Below, one piece after another: positions 16,461 to 24,770 of a DNA stretch of 64,000 nucleotides. The stretch lies in contig NZ_FOVU01000003.1 of NCBI RefSeq assembly GCF_900115265.1, positions 620,001-684,000 of the forward strand. Reading direction: 5' to 3'. The DNA is from Bradyrhizobium sp. Ghvi. GTDB taxonomy: Bacteria > Pseudomonadota > Alphaproteobacteria > Rhizobiales > Xanthobacteraceae. The position numbers were made by a program, and so were the translations under genes. How positions within the stretch are numbered: the first letter of the stretch is position 1; the number at the start of each line of letters is the position of its first letter. The notes below the pieces were generated by a model. The model ran no database searches, was not told the origin of the DNA, and saw only the letters and a list, made by a program, of their open reading frames with translations.

Positions 16461-16931
16461 CCAACCTTCTTGCTCGATCAGAGATATCTTTCTGCCCGCC
16501 TGTTGATAGAACCGAACTCGCTCTCCGAGCTACTCGCAGGCCCGACCGGCGTAAGGATTCGAAAAGCCCTAAGCCCATACGAATATCGCGGCATCCTCTC
16601 AGATTTTGCGGGGATTCGATGGTGGAGAGCGGGGCTAGAATACTTCCTGTGGGAGAACACTGGAGGGCGTCCGTTTGATCGCGACGCCATCGAGAAACTT
16701 GTTCGTTCGCGCCTCTCTTCCAAAGCAACATTCACCGATTTGCGCGACCCAGTCGTTTCAATAGACGATCAGCTTCGTCCTTGCGACGTGCTTATTAGCC
16801 TCCAATCCGCAATCGAAGCCAAACCAGACGGATGGCCTCCATTCGCAGACAGCGCTTGGGTATCGGCTGCCTCGGCAGACGAACCCAACTTCGTAGCCAT
16901 AGTACCACAAAGCCAACAAAACAGGCTGTAG
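16461..16931 (+). pseudogene. C-terminal remainder of the receiver-like protein after the TAG
   Basis: Same frame as the preceding gene, with no stop from 16461 to 16929. The first possible start is TTG at 16470, nine bases after the stop and without a ribosome-binding site. Residues such as YRGILSDFAGIRWWRAG and DAIEKL look like ordinary folded protein, and codon use matches the upstream part. It is most simply the lower half of one gene interrupted by a nonsense codon; independent translation or stop-codon readthrough are alternatives. No family recognised. Confidence 0.6.
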
Positions 16932-16941
16932 CTGCGCTCCA

Positions 16942-17703
16942 ATGAGTGGACTTCGATTTTCATTTCAAGAAATGCTAGATGAAATTAGTTCGTTCGCGGG
17001 ACTGGCGAACGGCTTCATCACCCCTCAATCAAGTTTGCTTCTTTTTCAATTCCGAAGCCAACTGGAAGGCTATCGCAACAGCACAACAGCGAGCGGATTC
17101 GACTGGGAGATCGAGGAGATCAATCCACTGCAAACAATTCCCACGAAGGATTATGAGCCCGGAGGAGGAGGAGCGGCCTTGCTGGTGGGCGAGATAACTT
17201 CAAAATGGCGAATTAAGAAGGAAGCTCCCAAAAAGAAAAGCATGGCGTCGCAACATTTCCAACTCCTTGGTCTTGCCTCGACAAGAGTCCGGATCAGAAC
17301 AACAGGCTCGAATACCGAGGCTCCGAAGGAAATAGCGATGTGGCGCATGGAATTGGGAGACAGCAAATCTCCTGGTTGTTACTTCCACACGCAGATCCTC
17401 GGGCAGTCCGACGACCCACCGTTTCCAAAGTCGCTACCGGTGCCTCGGTTACCTATTCTGGTAATGACGCCTCTTGCAGTGGCGGAGTTCATGCTGGGAG
17501 AACTCTTTCAGGATCAATGGGAACCGCACACAGCGAGAACGGTTCCGCATCTAAACCGTTGGGCTCCTATTCAACACGAGCGATTTAACCGCCTACTTGA
17601 TTGGAAGAAGAGCTTGCTGAAGGGGAGCGTTGGCACACCTTGGTCGTCGCTTAAAAAAGGGCAACCAGACACCGACCTGTTCATTCCGGGTAAGAAGAAA
17701 TGA
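16942..17703 (+). CDS. Unrecognised island protein coupled to the methyltransferase
   Basis: 253 residues, no domain recognised. It contains a conserved-looking hydrophobic-aromatic core (LLLFQFRSQLEGYR, WEIEEINPLQ, ALLVGEITSKWRIKK, SQHFQLLGLASTRVRI, AMWRMELGD, GCYFHTQI) and a basic C-terminus. The pattern of strands with charged and aromatic residues could suit a nuclease-like or beta-sandwich fold, but no catalytic motif can be claimed. Its stop overlaps the methyltransferase start as ATGA, so the two are translationally coupled and probably work together. It starts 10 bases after the broken receiver-like frame. Confidence 0.65.
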   Translation: MSGLRFSFQEMLDEISSFAGLANGFITPQSSLLLFQFRSQLEGYRNSTTASGFDWEIEEINPLQTIPTKDYEPGGGGAALLVGEITSKWRIKKEAPKKKSMASQHFQLLGLASTRVRIRTTGSNTEAPKEIAMWRMELGDSKSPGCYFHTQILGQSDDPPFPKSLPVPRLPILVMTPLAVAEFMLGELFQDQWEPHTARTVPHLNRWAPIQHERFNRLLDWKKSLLKGSVGTPWSSLKKGQPDTDLFIPGKKK

Positions 17704-19181
17704 GCGGAATCAGTGTCCCAAGTTCTTGCGTCGTTCAAACGCCGCCTGCCGTTGCGAGCGCTATGGTCACGGCACTAGGGCAATTCGAGGGAGCCCGTTG
17801 GCTCGAGCCCTGCGTTGGGCAGGGATCTCTTTTGCGCGCAGTTTCGAGTCTCGGTGTAAGCAGGAGCGACATCGTCGGACTGGACATCGATTCGATGCAG
17901 GGTCCTTCAGATCATCTTGGGCAGATAAGCCGCGGTGTCGAATTTCTCTCGTGGGCTCGCTCGACCTCGCAACGCTTTGATAGAATTGTGGCCAACCCGC
18001 CATATATCGCGATCGAGCGGCTTCATCCGGAAATCAAGAGTGCGGCCCTATCAACGGCGCTAGATCATGATGTGCAAATTACTGCGAACGGAAACGCTTG
18101 GTATGCGTTTTTATGTGCCGCAATCACTCTCCTGAAGCCGAATGGGAGTCTTTGCTTCCTTCTTCCGGCAGCGTGGGACTTCGCTAACTATGCAGCGCCA
18201 CTTCGACGCTCAATATCTGCATACTTTTCGGCAGTAGAAATCTATAGAACGAAAGATCCGATCTTCCGCGCGGAGGATGTTCAAGATGGGTCGATCGTCC
18301 TTATTGCTAGAGGCCGCCGGCAACGGCAAGCAAACGGAACTACATCCCGAGCTGAGGTTGCGTCTACGGACGAGTTGATCAACGTCTTAGCTTCGCCAGA
18401 TCGAGGCGAGACGCTGCACTTGCAATCCGATGCAACCACCGCTTCGGGCGAGGATTCTCACCAGCGCTGCCGTCTGGGGGACCTAATTGCGATTCGCCTC
18501 GGTGTAGTCACCGGCGATACGTCGTACTTCCTTCTCACGGAAAGTCGCCGGAGAGAGCTTGGGTTGCCTCGATCGTCAGTCACCCCCGTACTCTCTCGTG
18601 CGCGGCACTTAGTAACATCAAGAATGACGAAGGCTCAGTGGGAAAAGCTAAGGAATTCTGACGAGCGGGTTTGGCTTTTTACGCCAACAGCTCAAGCTAT
18701 GAAAACTCCAGCCGTCAAGGCGTACCTGAGCTACGGCCGGAAGGGCGGCTGCAATATGACGAATCACAAGATCTCCACGCGACGTTCGTGGCACAAACTC
18801 TCGGCCCCGACCAATTGCGACGCCTTCTTGAGTGGGATGTCAACTTCCTTGCCTTGGCTCTCATTTCGAGAGATGGCAGCGCTAACCGCTACCAATACCC
18901 TGTATACGGTGAAGTTTGTCGACCGGGATCTCGACGAAAAAAGGAAGATCGCGATCGGAATGTCTATGATTACGTCAAGTGCCAGAAATCAGTTGCGCCA
19001 TCGCGGCCGCTCGTATGCCGCCGGCTTACTGAAGCATGAACCGTGCGATTTACTCGAAATCGAGGTCCCTACATTGGACTACAACACCGTTTCCTGGGGA
19101 GTTTATCGCGAAGCCATCGCAGCTCTATTAAAGGGGGACGAGAAAACTGCGCAGTCGATAGCAGATCGATACATTAAGTAG
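17700..19181 (+). CDS. Eco57I/TaqI-like N6-adenine DNA methyltransferase
   Basis: 493 residues. Motif I (SAM binding) is LEPCVGQGS at 35-43 and the catalytic motif IV is NPPY at 99-102, the signature of N6-adenine or N4-cytosine DNA methylases of the Eco57I/TaqI group. Residues from about 250 to the end (RLGDLIAIRLGVVTGDTSYFLL onward) resemble the target-recognition part of such enzymes. No restriction endonuclease domain is visible in the protein or next to it. It begins by ATGA overlap with the unknown gene. Likely role: host DNA modification inside a defence-type cassette, or an orphan methylase; the recognition sequence cannot be read from the gene. Confidence 0.85.
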   Translation: MSGISVPSSCVVQTPPAVASAMVTALGQFEGARWLEPCVGQGSLLRAVSSLGVSRSDIVGLDIDSMQGPSDHLGQISRGVEFLSWARSTSQRFDRIVANPPYIAIERLHPEIKSAALSTALDHDVQITANGNAWYAFLCAAITLLKPNGSLCFLLPAAWDFANYAAPLRRSISAYFSAVEIYRTKDPIFRAEDVQDGSIVLIARGRRQRQANGTTSRAEVASTDELINVLASPDRGETLHLQSDATTASGEDSHQRCRLGDLIAIRLGVVTGDTSYFLLTESRRRELGLPRSSVTPVLSRARHLVTSRMTKAQWEKLRNSDERVWLFTPTAQAMKTPAVKAYLSYGRKGGCNMTNHKISTRRSWHKLSAPTNCDAFLSGMSTSLPWLSFREMAALTATNTLYTVKFVDRDLDEKRKIAIGMSMITSSARNQLRHRGRSYAAGLLKHEPCDLLEIEVPTLDYNTVSWGVYREAIAALLKGDEKTAQSIADRYIK

Positions 19182-19235
19182 GCAAAGACACGGGAAGCAC
19201 TCTCGCGGGCTAGTTGCTGCTATCAGCTCACGCAT

Positions 19236-19427
19236 TTTCCGCTATACTCGCCCCGGTAGCATCACCCGGAGGGGCATCCCATGGAGCATTCAGCCAGCCT
19301 GGCCCCCAAAAACCTCGTCATCTGTTGTGACGGCACCGGCTACGAGATTTCCGAGAACATTTCCAACGTCCTGAAGCTGTATCGCTGCCTGCGCAAGACC
19401 GAGAAGACGCAGCTGCGGCAGATGGTG
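19236..19427. repeat. Direct repeat, left copy (DUF2235 gene 5' end)
   Basis: 192 bases align without gaps to 22658-22849, 3422 bases downstream, including the leader CCGCTATACTCGCCCC, the ribosome-binding site GGAGG and the first 49 codons. Most differences inside the coding part are at third codon positions. Confidence 0.9.
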
Positions 19428-19475
19428 CCCTCCGATCCCCGGGTCGGCTCTCCGATCCCGGGATCGGCAGGGTGA
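19281..19475 (+). pseudogene. Truncated copy of the DUF2235 hydrolase gene
   Basis: 64 codons that repeat the start of the intact DUF2235 gene at 22703 (NLVICCDGTG, ISENISNVLKLYRCLRK), with the same ribosome-binding site and start context. Similarity ends after QMV; a short imperfect duplication (TCCGATCCCCGGGTCGGC then TCCGATCCCGGGATCGGC) and a TGA follow. The catalytic GFSRG region is absent, so the product cannot be an active hydrolase. It marks the junction between the accessory island and the ftsZ block. Confidence 0.88.
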
Positions 19476-19600
19476 CGCTATCCGTAAACATACCCATCGC
19501 ATGTTAACCATGCATTAACCAACGCAGCCTAGCCTGCTGTCATCGTCCAGCCATCATTAGCCCGAAATGCCCTTCCCGGTTCGCTCCAGGAGAAGCGCCG

Positions 19601-20116
19601 ATGCCTGTTGCGTTGTTGACGTATGCCGATCTGGGTGCCCGCCTCAATATCTCGCGCGAGGCCGCGCGGTCGCTGGCGAGACGTCGCCGCCTGCCGCGCT
19701 CGCGCTCGGATGACGGCAAGGCCCTGGTGAGGGTTGATTTCTCCGAGCTGCGCTACACGCCCCGCCCGCGAACGGGCCGCCGGGCAAACCCCATCGATGT
19801 TTCCATCGCAAGGATCGAGGCCATCAAGACCGAGGCCTTCAAGGCGGAGATCGCGCGGCTCGAAGACGTCGCAACCGCCTACAGGGCCGTGTTCGAGCGC
19901 GAGCGTGAGCGCGCCGAGCGCCTCGCGGTCGAGCTGCAGCAGGCGAGCGCCGAGGCGACGGCCGCCACTGCGTGGGCGGCACGGCTGGAAGACGACATGG
20001 CGGCGCTGCGGACCGATCGCCGCCCGGGCGGCTCGCTCGCGGGATACGCCGCGCGTCGCCTGGGACATCTGGCCGCTGCCATCGTCAAAGCGGACCGCGC
20101 GGCTAGAGCGCGATGA
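19601..20116 (+). CDS. HTH and coiled-coil protein of unknown function
   Basis: 171 residues. The N-terminus (LLTYADLGARLNISREAARS, residues 5-24) looks like a helix-turn-helix followed by a basic RRRRLPR segment. Residues 65-140 are rich in Ala, Glu and Arg with heptad spacing (ETEAFKAEIARLEDV, RERERAERLAVELQQ), predicting a long coiled coil, which is the KfrA-like arrangement of a DNA-binding head and rod. AGGAGAAG precedes the ATG. Its stop lies inside the repeat at 20104-20204, whose first stem plus T run may end transcription. It is upstream of an ftsZ paralogue; a role in DNA organisation or division is only inference. Confidence 0.7.
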   Translation: MPVALLTYADLGARLNISREAARSLARRRRLPRSRSDDGKALVRVDFSELRYTPRPRTGRRANPIDVSIARIEAIKTEAFKAEIARLEDVATAYRAVFERERERAERLAVELQQASAEATAATAWAARLEDDMAALRTDRRPGGSLAGYAARRLGHLAAAIVKADRAARAR

Positions 20117-20204
20117 GATCAGGATGAATCGTCATCGCGCTCTAGGTTTTTTGTTCGAGCATGATCTTTTCGGAAAACCGCTTCGCACTTTTCCGGATCA
20201 TGCT
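20104..20204. repeat. Rhizobiales intergenic palindromic element
   Basis: Two stems in tandem: TAGAGCGCGATGA / TCATCGCGCTCTA (20104-20116 with 20132-20144) followed by a TTTTTT run, then AGCATGATC / GATCATGCT enclosing TTTTCGGAAAACCG. This is a widespread element in Bradyrhizobium-type genomes. The first stem begins inside the coding end of the HTH gene and may act as its terminator. Confidence 0.88.
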
Positions 20205-20265
20205 TGCAGTTAGCACTCGAGACTTTCTTCAATCCCCGGCTTGCCGGACTAAACGCGAGGGAAAC

Positions 20266-21522
20266 ATGGCTGGGAATACCGACATTCACGAAATGAAAGC
20301 CCGCATCGTCGTGTTCGGCGTCGGCGGCGCCGGCGGCAATGCCGTGAACAACATGATCACGGCCGGGCTCGAGGGCGTCGAGTTCGTCGTCGCCAATACC
20401 GACGCGCAGGCGCTGGCGATGTCGAAGGCGCGGCGACTGATCCAGCTCGGCACCAAGGTGACCGCGGGCCTCGGCGCCGGCTCGCAGCCGGAACTGGGAC
20501 GCGCCGCGGCCGAAGAGGCGATCGATACGATCCGCGATCAATTGCGTGGGGCACACATGGTGTTCGTGACGGCCGGCATGGGGGGCGGCACCGGCACCGG
20601 GGCCGCACCCGTCGTCGCCAGGATCGCGCGCGAGCTCGGCATTCTCACCATCGGCGTGGTCACCAAGCCGTTCTACTTCGAGGGCCAGCGCCGCATGCGC
20701 TTTGCCGAAGCCGGCATCGAGGAGCTGCTGAAGACGGTCGACACCCTCCTGATCATCCCGAACCAGAACCTGTTCCGGGTGGCCAGCGAAAAGACCACAT
20801 TCGCCGATGCCTTCGCCCTGGCCGACCAGGTGCTGTATTCGGGCGTCGCCTGCATCAGCGACCTCATCGTCAAGGAAGGCCTGATCAATCTCGATTTTGC
20901 CGACGTCCTCTCCGTCATGAAGGAGAAGGGCAAGGCCATGATGGGACGGGGCGAGGCTTCGGGCGAGAAGCGCGTGCTCGCCGCCGCCGTGGCCGCGATC
21001 TCCAATCCGCTGATCGAGAATCCCTCGATCAAGCGCGCCAGCGGCCTCATCATCTCCATCACCGGCGGCAAGGATCTCATGCTGTACGAAGTCGACGAAG
21101 CCGCGACCCGGATTCGCGACGAGGCCGACCCGGACGCCAACATCATCGTCGGCGCGTCGTTTGACGAAAGCTTAGAGGGCATCGTCCGCGTCTCCGTGGT
21201 GGCGACCGGGATCGACAATCTCGACGCGGCGCAGGCGCAGCCGGTGGAAACCGCCCTCGCCCAGCTCGCCGGAAGGCTGCGCACTGACGGCCGGCGCATC
21301 GCCGATCGCATCGAGCGCAGCGCACCCCTTCCGCAAGTGGAAAGCCCGCCGCTCCGCCCGCAACCGCGTCACCCCGTGGGTCCACCGGCAAGGCCGGGCC
21401 TGGACACTGCGCGCCACGCGGCGATCCAGCCGCTCGATCCCTACGGCCGCGCCCCTGCGCGCAATGCGCCCGACGAGGCCGTTCTCGATATCCCGGCCTT
21501 CCTGCGCCGCGCCGCCAATTGA
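20266..21522 (+). CDS. ftsZ: FtsZ paralogue
   Basis: Tubulin-like GTPase of 418 residues, the protein that polymerises into the division ring. Visible: nucleotide-binding GGAGGNAV near residue 20, tubulin signature GGGTGTG (106-112), and T7 loop NLDFADV (208-214) that completes the GTPase site of the next subunit. After a proline-rich linker (340-400) the protein ends in LDIPAFLRR, the conserved tail that binds FtsA and other partners. Hyphomicrobiales usually carry a longer FtsZ in the ftsQAZ cluster; this one stands alone in an accessory block, without division genes, so it is probably a second copy. Start at 20266 chosen from the conserved N-terminus and GAGGG upstream. Confidence 0.9.
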   Translation: MAGNTDIHEMKARIVVFGVGGAGGNAVNNMITAGLEGVEFVVANTDAQALAMSKARRLIQLGTKVTAGLGAGSQPELGRAAAEEAIDTIRDQLRGAHMVFVTAGMGGGTGTGAAPVVARIARELGILTIGVVTKPFYFEGQRRMRFAEAGIEELLKTVDTLLIIPNQNLFRVASEKTTFADAFALADQVLYSGVACISDLIVKEGLINLDFADVLSVMKEKGKAMMGRGEASGEKRVLAAAVAAISNPLIENPSIKRASGLIISITGGKDLMLYEVDEAATRIRDEADPDANIIVGASFDESLEGIVRVSVVATGIDNLDAAQAQPVETALAQLAGRLRTDGRRIADRIERSAPLPQVESPPLRPQPRHPVGPPARPGLDTARHAAIQPLDPYGRAPARNAPDEAVLDIPAFLRRAAN

Positions 21523-21624
21523 GGGGGCAGGAGCCGGGGTCGCCCGGCCCCGATGCCGGACATGGACCGCCGCGACGCGACTCCAAAATGTGATGAAATC
21601 AGGTTCGGTCGGCCGTCTCTGGTT

Positions 21625-21782
21625 CACCTCTCCCCAGCGGGGAGAGGTCGGACTGCGCTTGGCGATGCGAAGCATCGTCCAAAGCAATCCGGGTGAGGAG
21701 CCGCAGCGCCCAGTGAGACTGTAGCCCCTCACCCGGATCGCATCTTTCGATGCGATCCGACCTCTCCCTACGGGAGAGGTGA
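21625..21782. repeat. Paired-palindrome intergenic repeat, CCTCTCCC type
   Basis: Same family as 12627-12761: outer arms CACCTCTCCCC...GGGGAGAGGT and CCTCTCCCTACGGGAGAGGT, inner GCGATGCGAAGCATCGTC and GGATCGCATCTTTCGATGCG. It fills most of the 331-base convergent gap 21523-21853 between ftsZ and the coiled-coil gene; nothing else is seen there. Confidence 0.8.
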
Positions 21783-21853
21783 TCTGAGTTCTCGGCTCGC
21801 ATCGATTCAGCCAAAAGCCATCCCGCTTTAGAGCTGCGCAGCGCGCCGCTGCT

Positions 21854-22534
21854 TCATGCCGCCGTGCTGCGCGGGCTCTCGGCGGCTTCCTTCTTGTCCG
21901 CCTCCTTGTCACGGGACAGCCATGCCGGGAAGCGAAGCAGGCGCTCGTTGGTGTCTTTCGGCAGCTCGACAGGCGGCGCTTCATTGGGCGGACTCGGCAG
22001 GTCCAACACGGCCTGTCCTGCTCGCACCGTATCCGCGCGCTGATCCAGTTCGCGCAACAGGGGATCGAGCACGCTGTCGATCTCGCTCGCCACCGAGACC
22101 AGGAAACTATTGAGCTCGCGCGCCTCGGGCACCACGGCCGTCGCCTGGTCGATCGCCCTGGAGAGACCGTCGACGACAGGGGCAAACGCGCCGGCGGCTT
22201 GCCTGATTCGGGTCTTGATCGCTTCGATCTCGCCCAGGATGCGCTCACGCTCCCGCCGTTTCTTCTCCTCGATGAGGCGCGCTTCGATTTCGGCGATCTG
22301 GGCCGCCAGGGTCGTGGCTTCGGATGCGAGTGCATCGCGTCTTCCGCGCGCGCGATCGAGATCGCGGCTGAGATGGTCCACTAAGTCGTCCTTTCCGAAC
22401 ATGGCTTTGCTCCGTAGGACAGGCGTTTTGCCCTGTAGGACGGCCCTGGCGCGTACCGCCAGCTTGGCTACCGACCGGATAACCGGATCAGCCGAAACAG
22501 GCATCAACTTCAGTCGCGTCACATGGGCCGACAT
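21854..22534 (-). CDS. Coiled-coil protein of unknown function
   Basis: 226 residues from the ATG at 22534, which has GGGGGA eight bases upstream. No domain recognised. After a basic N-terminus, residues about 55-115 form a strong coiled coil (LVDHLSRDLDRARGRRDAL, IEARLIEEKKRRERERI), followed by helical segments (LNSFLVSVASEIDSVLDPLL) and a charged, proline-containing C-terminus. A start at MFGKDDLVDH (residue 45) is also possible. It is convergent with ftsZ and divergent from the DUF2235 gene. With the other coiled-coil protein in this block it suggests structural or DNA-organising roles, which is inference. Confidence 0.65.
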   Translation of the reverse strand: MSAHVTRLKLMPVSADPVIRSVAKLAVRARAVLQGKTPVLRSKAMFGKDDLVDHLSRDLDRARGRRDALASEATTLAAQIAEIEARLIEEKKRRERERILGEIEAIKTRIRQAAGAFAPVVDGLSRAIDQATAVVPEARELNSFLVSVASEIDSVLDPLLRELDQRADTVRAGQAVLDLPSPPNEAPPVELPKDTNERLLRFPAWLSRDKEADKKEAAESPRSTAA

Positions 22535-22657
22535 GGTGATCCCCCCATCGTCAACATTAGGCGACCGCATGGTTAACGGATGGTTAATATCAACAACCGT
22601 ACTGCCACTGGGGGCATCACGCCGCCGGTGCCGCCTTCGTCTCCGCGCTGCCATCCA

Positions 22658-22849
22658 TTTCCGCTATACTCGCCCCGGTAGCATCACCCGGAGGCGCATC
22701 CCATGGAGCACGCAGCCAAAGCCGAACCCAAGAACCTCGTCATCTGCTGTGACGGCACCGGCAACGAGATCTCGGAGAACATCTCCAACGTCCTGAAGCT
22801 CTATCGCTGCCTGCGCAAGTCCGAGAAGACGCAGCCGCGGCAGATGGTG
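22658..22849. repeat. Direct repeat, right copy (DUF2235 gene 5' end)
   Basis: Partner of 19236-19427; here it continues into the intact gene. The two copies bracket the block that holds the HTH protein, ftsZ and the coiled-coil gene. Confidence 0.9.
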
Positions 22850-24031
22850 TTTTACGATCCCGGGGTCGGCACGGTGACGGAGCCGTCGACCTGGAACAGG
22901 TGGAAGGCCAACATCCGCCTGGTGCTGGGGCTCGCCACCGGCTACGGGCTCGATGACAACGTGCTGTCGGCCTATTGCTTCCTGGTCGAGCATTATGCGC
23001 CCGGCGACAAGATCTACCTGTTCGGGTTTTCGCGCGGGGCCTACACCGTGCGCGTGCTGGCGGGGCTGATCCACAAGGTGGGCCTGATCTCGCCGGAGCA
23101 GGTGAACCTCGCAGGCTCGGGCCTTGTCGCCTACAAGCAATATTCCGGCACCGGGCATGGCAACGACATCGAGGACCTCAAGGATATCGCCGTCGACGAG
23201 CAGGGGCCGCTGCCCAAGGACGCATTCGATCTCGCCGCGCAGTTCGCGCGCATCACCTCGACGCGCTGGCCGACCATCCACTTCATCGGCGTCTGGGACA
23301 CGGTGGCGAGCGTGATCGTGCCGCGGCGCGACGTGTTCTTCCTGGTGTTCAGCCTGGAGGAGCTCGCCTTCACGCTGCGCAATCCCAGCGTCAACATCTT
23401 CCGCCAGGCGATCGCGATCGACGAGCGGCGCTGCATGTTCCGCCTGAAAGCGTATGAAGAGCCGCAGGAATACTGGAGCAACCGCTATGTGCCCGACGAG
23501 AAGAAGGTGGCGCAGGACATTCTGCAGGTTTGGTTCGCCGGCGTGCATTGCGACGTCGGCGGCGGCTATCCGGAAGCCGAGAGCGCGGAGTCGAAATATC
23601 CGCTGATCTGGATGATCGAGGAGGCGACCAAAGCGGGGCTGAACTTCAACCCGGCAACCGTGAAGCAGCTCGCCTGGGGCATCCAGCGCAAGAACTCGCC
23701 GTTTCAATATGTCGCGCCTGCCTACACCGGCGAGGCGGGGCGCTTGCACGATTCGATGAGCGCGGCCTGGCGCGTGCTGGAATATTTGCCGAAGAGCGCA
23801 AAGTACAAGGAATGGCCTGACAGGAAGGTGGTGGCGGGTTTCTACATCCCGGATTGCGAGCCGCGCGTCATCGGCGAAGGCGCGCATGTGCATGAGAGTG
23901 TGTTGAAGCGGATGGCGGTGGATGCGAGCTATCGGCCGGTGAACATGCCGAAGACGTACGTGACCGTGCCGATGCCAGTGCCGCCGGGGGTGGACCTGGC
24001 GGCGGGCGGGGAGGCGGTCGTGACGGCGTGA
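22703..24031 (+). CDS. DUF2235 alpha/beta-hydrolase (Tle1-like phospholipase family)
   Basis: 442 residues of a DUF2235 protein. The family has an alpha/beta-hydrolase fold and includes type VI secretion phospholipase effectors (Tle1), although chromosomal stand-alone members are of unknown role. Visible: ICCDGTGN near residue 20 and the nucleophile elbow GFSRG (108-112; Ser110), FIGVWDTVASV, and GVHCDVGGGYPE (catalytic His/Asp region). No signal peptide and no type VI secretion genes nearby, so a secreted effector role is not supported here. GGAGG precedes the ATG. Intact version of the truncated copy at 19281. Confidence 0.88.
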   Translation: MEHAAKAEPKNLVICCDGTGNEISENISNVLKLYRCLRKSEKTQPRQMVFYDPGVGTVTEPSTWNRWKANIRLVLGLATGYGLDDNVLSAYCFLVEHYAPGDKIYLFGFSRGAYTVRVLAGLIHKVGLISPEQVNLAGSGLVAYKQYSGTGHGNDIEDLKDIAVDEQGPLPKDAFDLAAQFARITSTRWPTIHFIGVWDTVASVIVPRRDVFFLVFSLEELAFTLRNPSVNIFRQAIAIDERRCMFRLKAYEEPQEYWSNRYVPDEKKVAQDILQVWFAGVHCDVGGGYPEAESAESKYPLIWMIEEATKAGLNFNPATVKQLAWGIQRKNSPFQYVAPAYTGEAGRLHDSMSAAWRVLEYLPKSAKYKEWPDRKVVAGFYIPDCEPRVIGEGAHVHESVLKRMAVDASYRPVNMPKTYVTVPMPVPPGVDLAAGGEAVVTA

Positions 24032-24266
24032 TGCAGCGCGCTCGCGCCACACAACCGCTGTCATCCCTGCGTTCGCAGAAACGACGGCTGCGTTTGAGGC
24101 TGCGGCAGAGCCCCTCACCACCGCCGCCCTCACCCTGCTACCTCCACCTTCTCCGCCGGCCGCTACTTTTCATTAAAATTCTCCCGCCCGCTTTAGCGTG
24201 ATCGCATCACCTCGTGGGCATGATGGGAACCCGACCGGAGAGAAGACCAGCGGAGTTGGAGGAGAC

Positions 24267-24518
24267 GTGCCGCAATTTCCCCGCAGATTTGCCCGCGTGA
24301 AACCCTCAGGCCTGGTGTCGCGTCAGGCCAAGATCATCACCGACCCGCGCGCGCCGGTCATCCCCTGCACGCTGATCGACTATTCGCCCGGCGGGGCCTG
24401 CGTCGATCTCGGCGGGCAAGTGAAGATTCCCGACCGCTTCGAGCTGCTACACGTGAACACGAAGAAACGCTGCCGGATCGCCTGGAAGCGCGGCACGCGG
24501 GTAGGCGTGGTGTTCTGA
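24267..24518 (+). CDS. PilZ domain protein
   Basis: 83-residue single-domain PilZ-like protein, the fold that binds cyclic di-GMP. Visible: basic RRFARV near the N-terminus (the RxxxR element), then CTLIDYSPGGACVDL, which corresponds to the D/NxSxxG element, and KKRCRIAWKRGTRVGVVF at the end. Start set at GTG 24267 because GGAGGA lies just upstream; the ORF extends to an ATG at 24198 but without such a site. Likely cytosolic; target unknown. Confidence 0.82.
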   Translation: MPQFPRRFARVKPSGLVSRQAKIITDPRAPVIPCTLIDYSPGGACVDLGGQVKIPDRFELLHVNTKKRCRIAWKRGTRVGVVF

Positions 24519-24585
24519 GGGCGGCGGTCGCGGGACTAACTTTCATCATCGTGAGTCGAGAGACGTAGCCAGCACTCCGCTCGGC

Positions 24586-24728
24586 TCCCTCCCCCCTTGT
24601 GGGGGAGGGTTGGGGAGAGGGGTGCTCAGAAAATGGTGCTGATTTGGGGCAACGGAATCTCGCTTGATAGGAGAGAGCACGTCGTGTGGTACCCCTCTCC
24701 CTAGCCCTCCCCCACAAGGGGGGAGGGA
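24586..24728. repeat. Paired-palindrome intergenic repeat, CCCTCCCC type
   Basis: Arms TCCCTCCCCCCTTGTGGGGG and CCCCCACAAGGGGGGAGGGA with an inner pair GGGAGAGGGGT / ACCCCTCTCCC. Related in design to 11406-11563. It lies between the convergent PilZ and membrane-protein genes. Confidence 0.8.
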
Positions 24729-24770
24729 ACGCAGTGTGCCTGTTGCGCGAGCTCGCGCAGCAAACAATCG

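Larger units (their letters stand above)
13330..19225. other. Accessory genomic island with methyltransferase and two-component-like genes
   Basis: Between the rpmB terminator and the truncated DUF2235 copy, the sequence is visibly poorer in G+C than both flanks and uses A/T-ending codons (TTT, ATT, AAA, GAA, CTA) that are rare in the neighbouring genes. All open frames run in the + direction and overlap or nearly abut, as in one operon. No integrase, transposase, tRNA or clear attachment repeat is visible at either end, so the way it entered is unknown. It contains the four coding units described below. Confidence 0.75.

Noticed and set aside
17700..19181. Restriction endonuclease fused to the methyltransferase
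   Set aside because: No PD-(D/E)XK or HNH motif is visible; the protein has about the length of a methylase with a target-recognition domain only.
22664..24133. Open frame of 489 codons on the - strand
   Set aside because: Antisense to the DUF2235 gene and to the repeat; no features.
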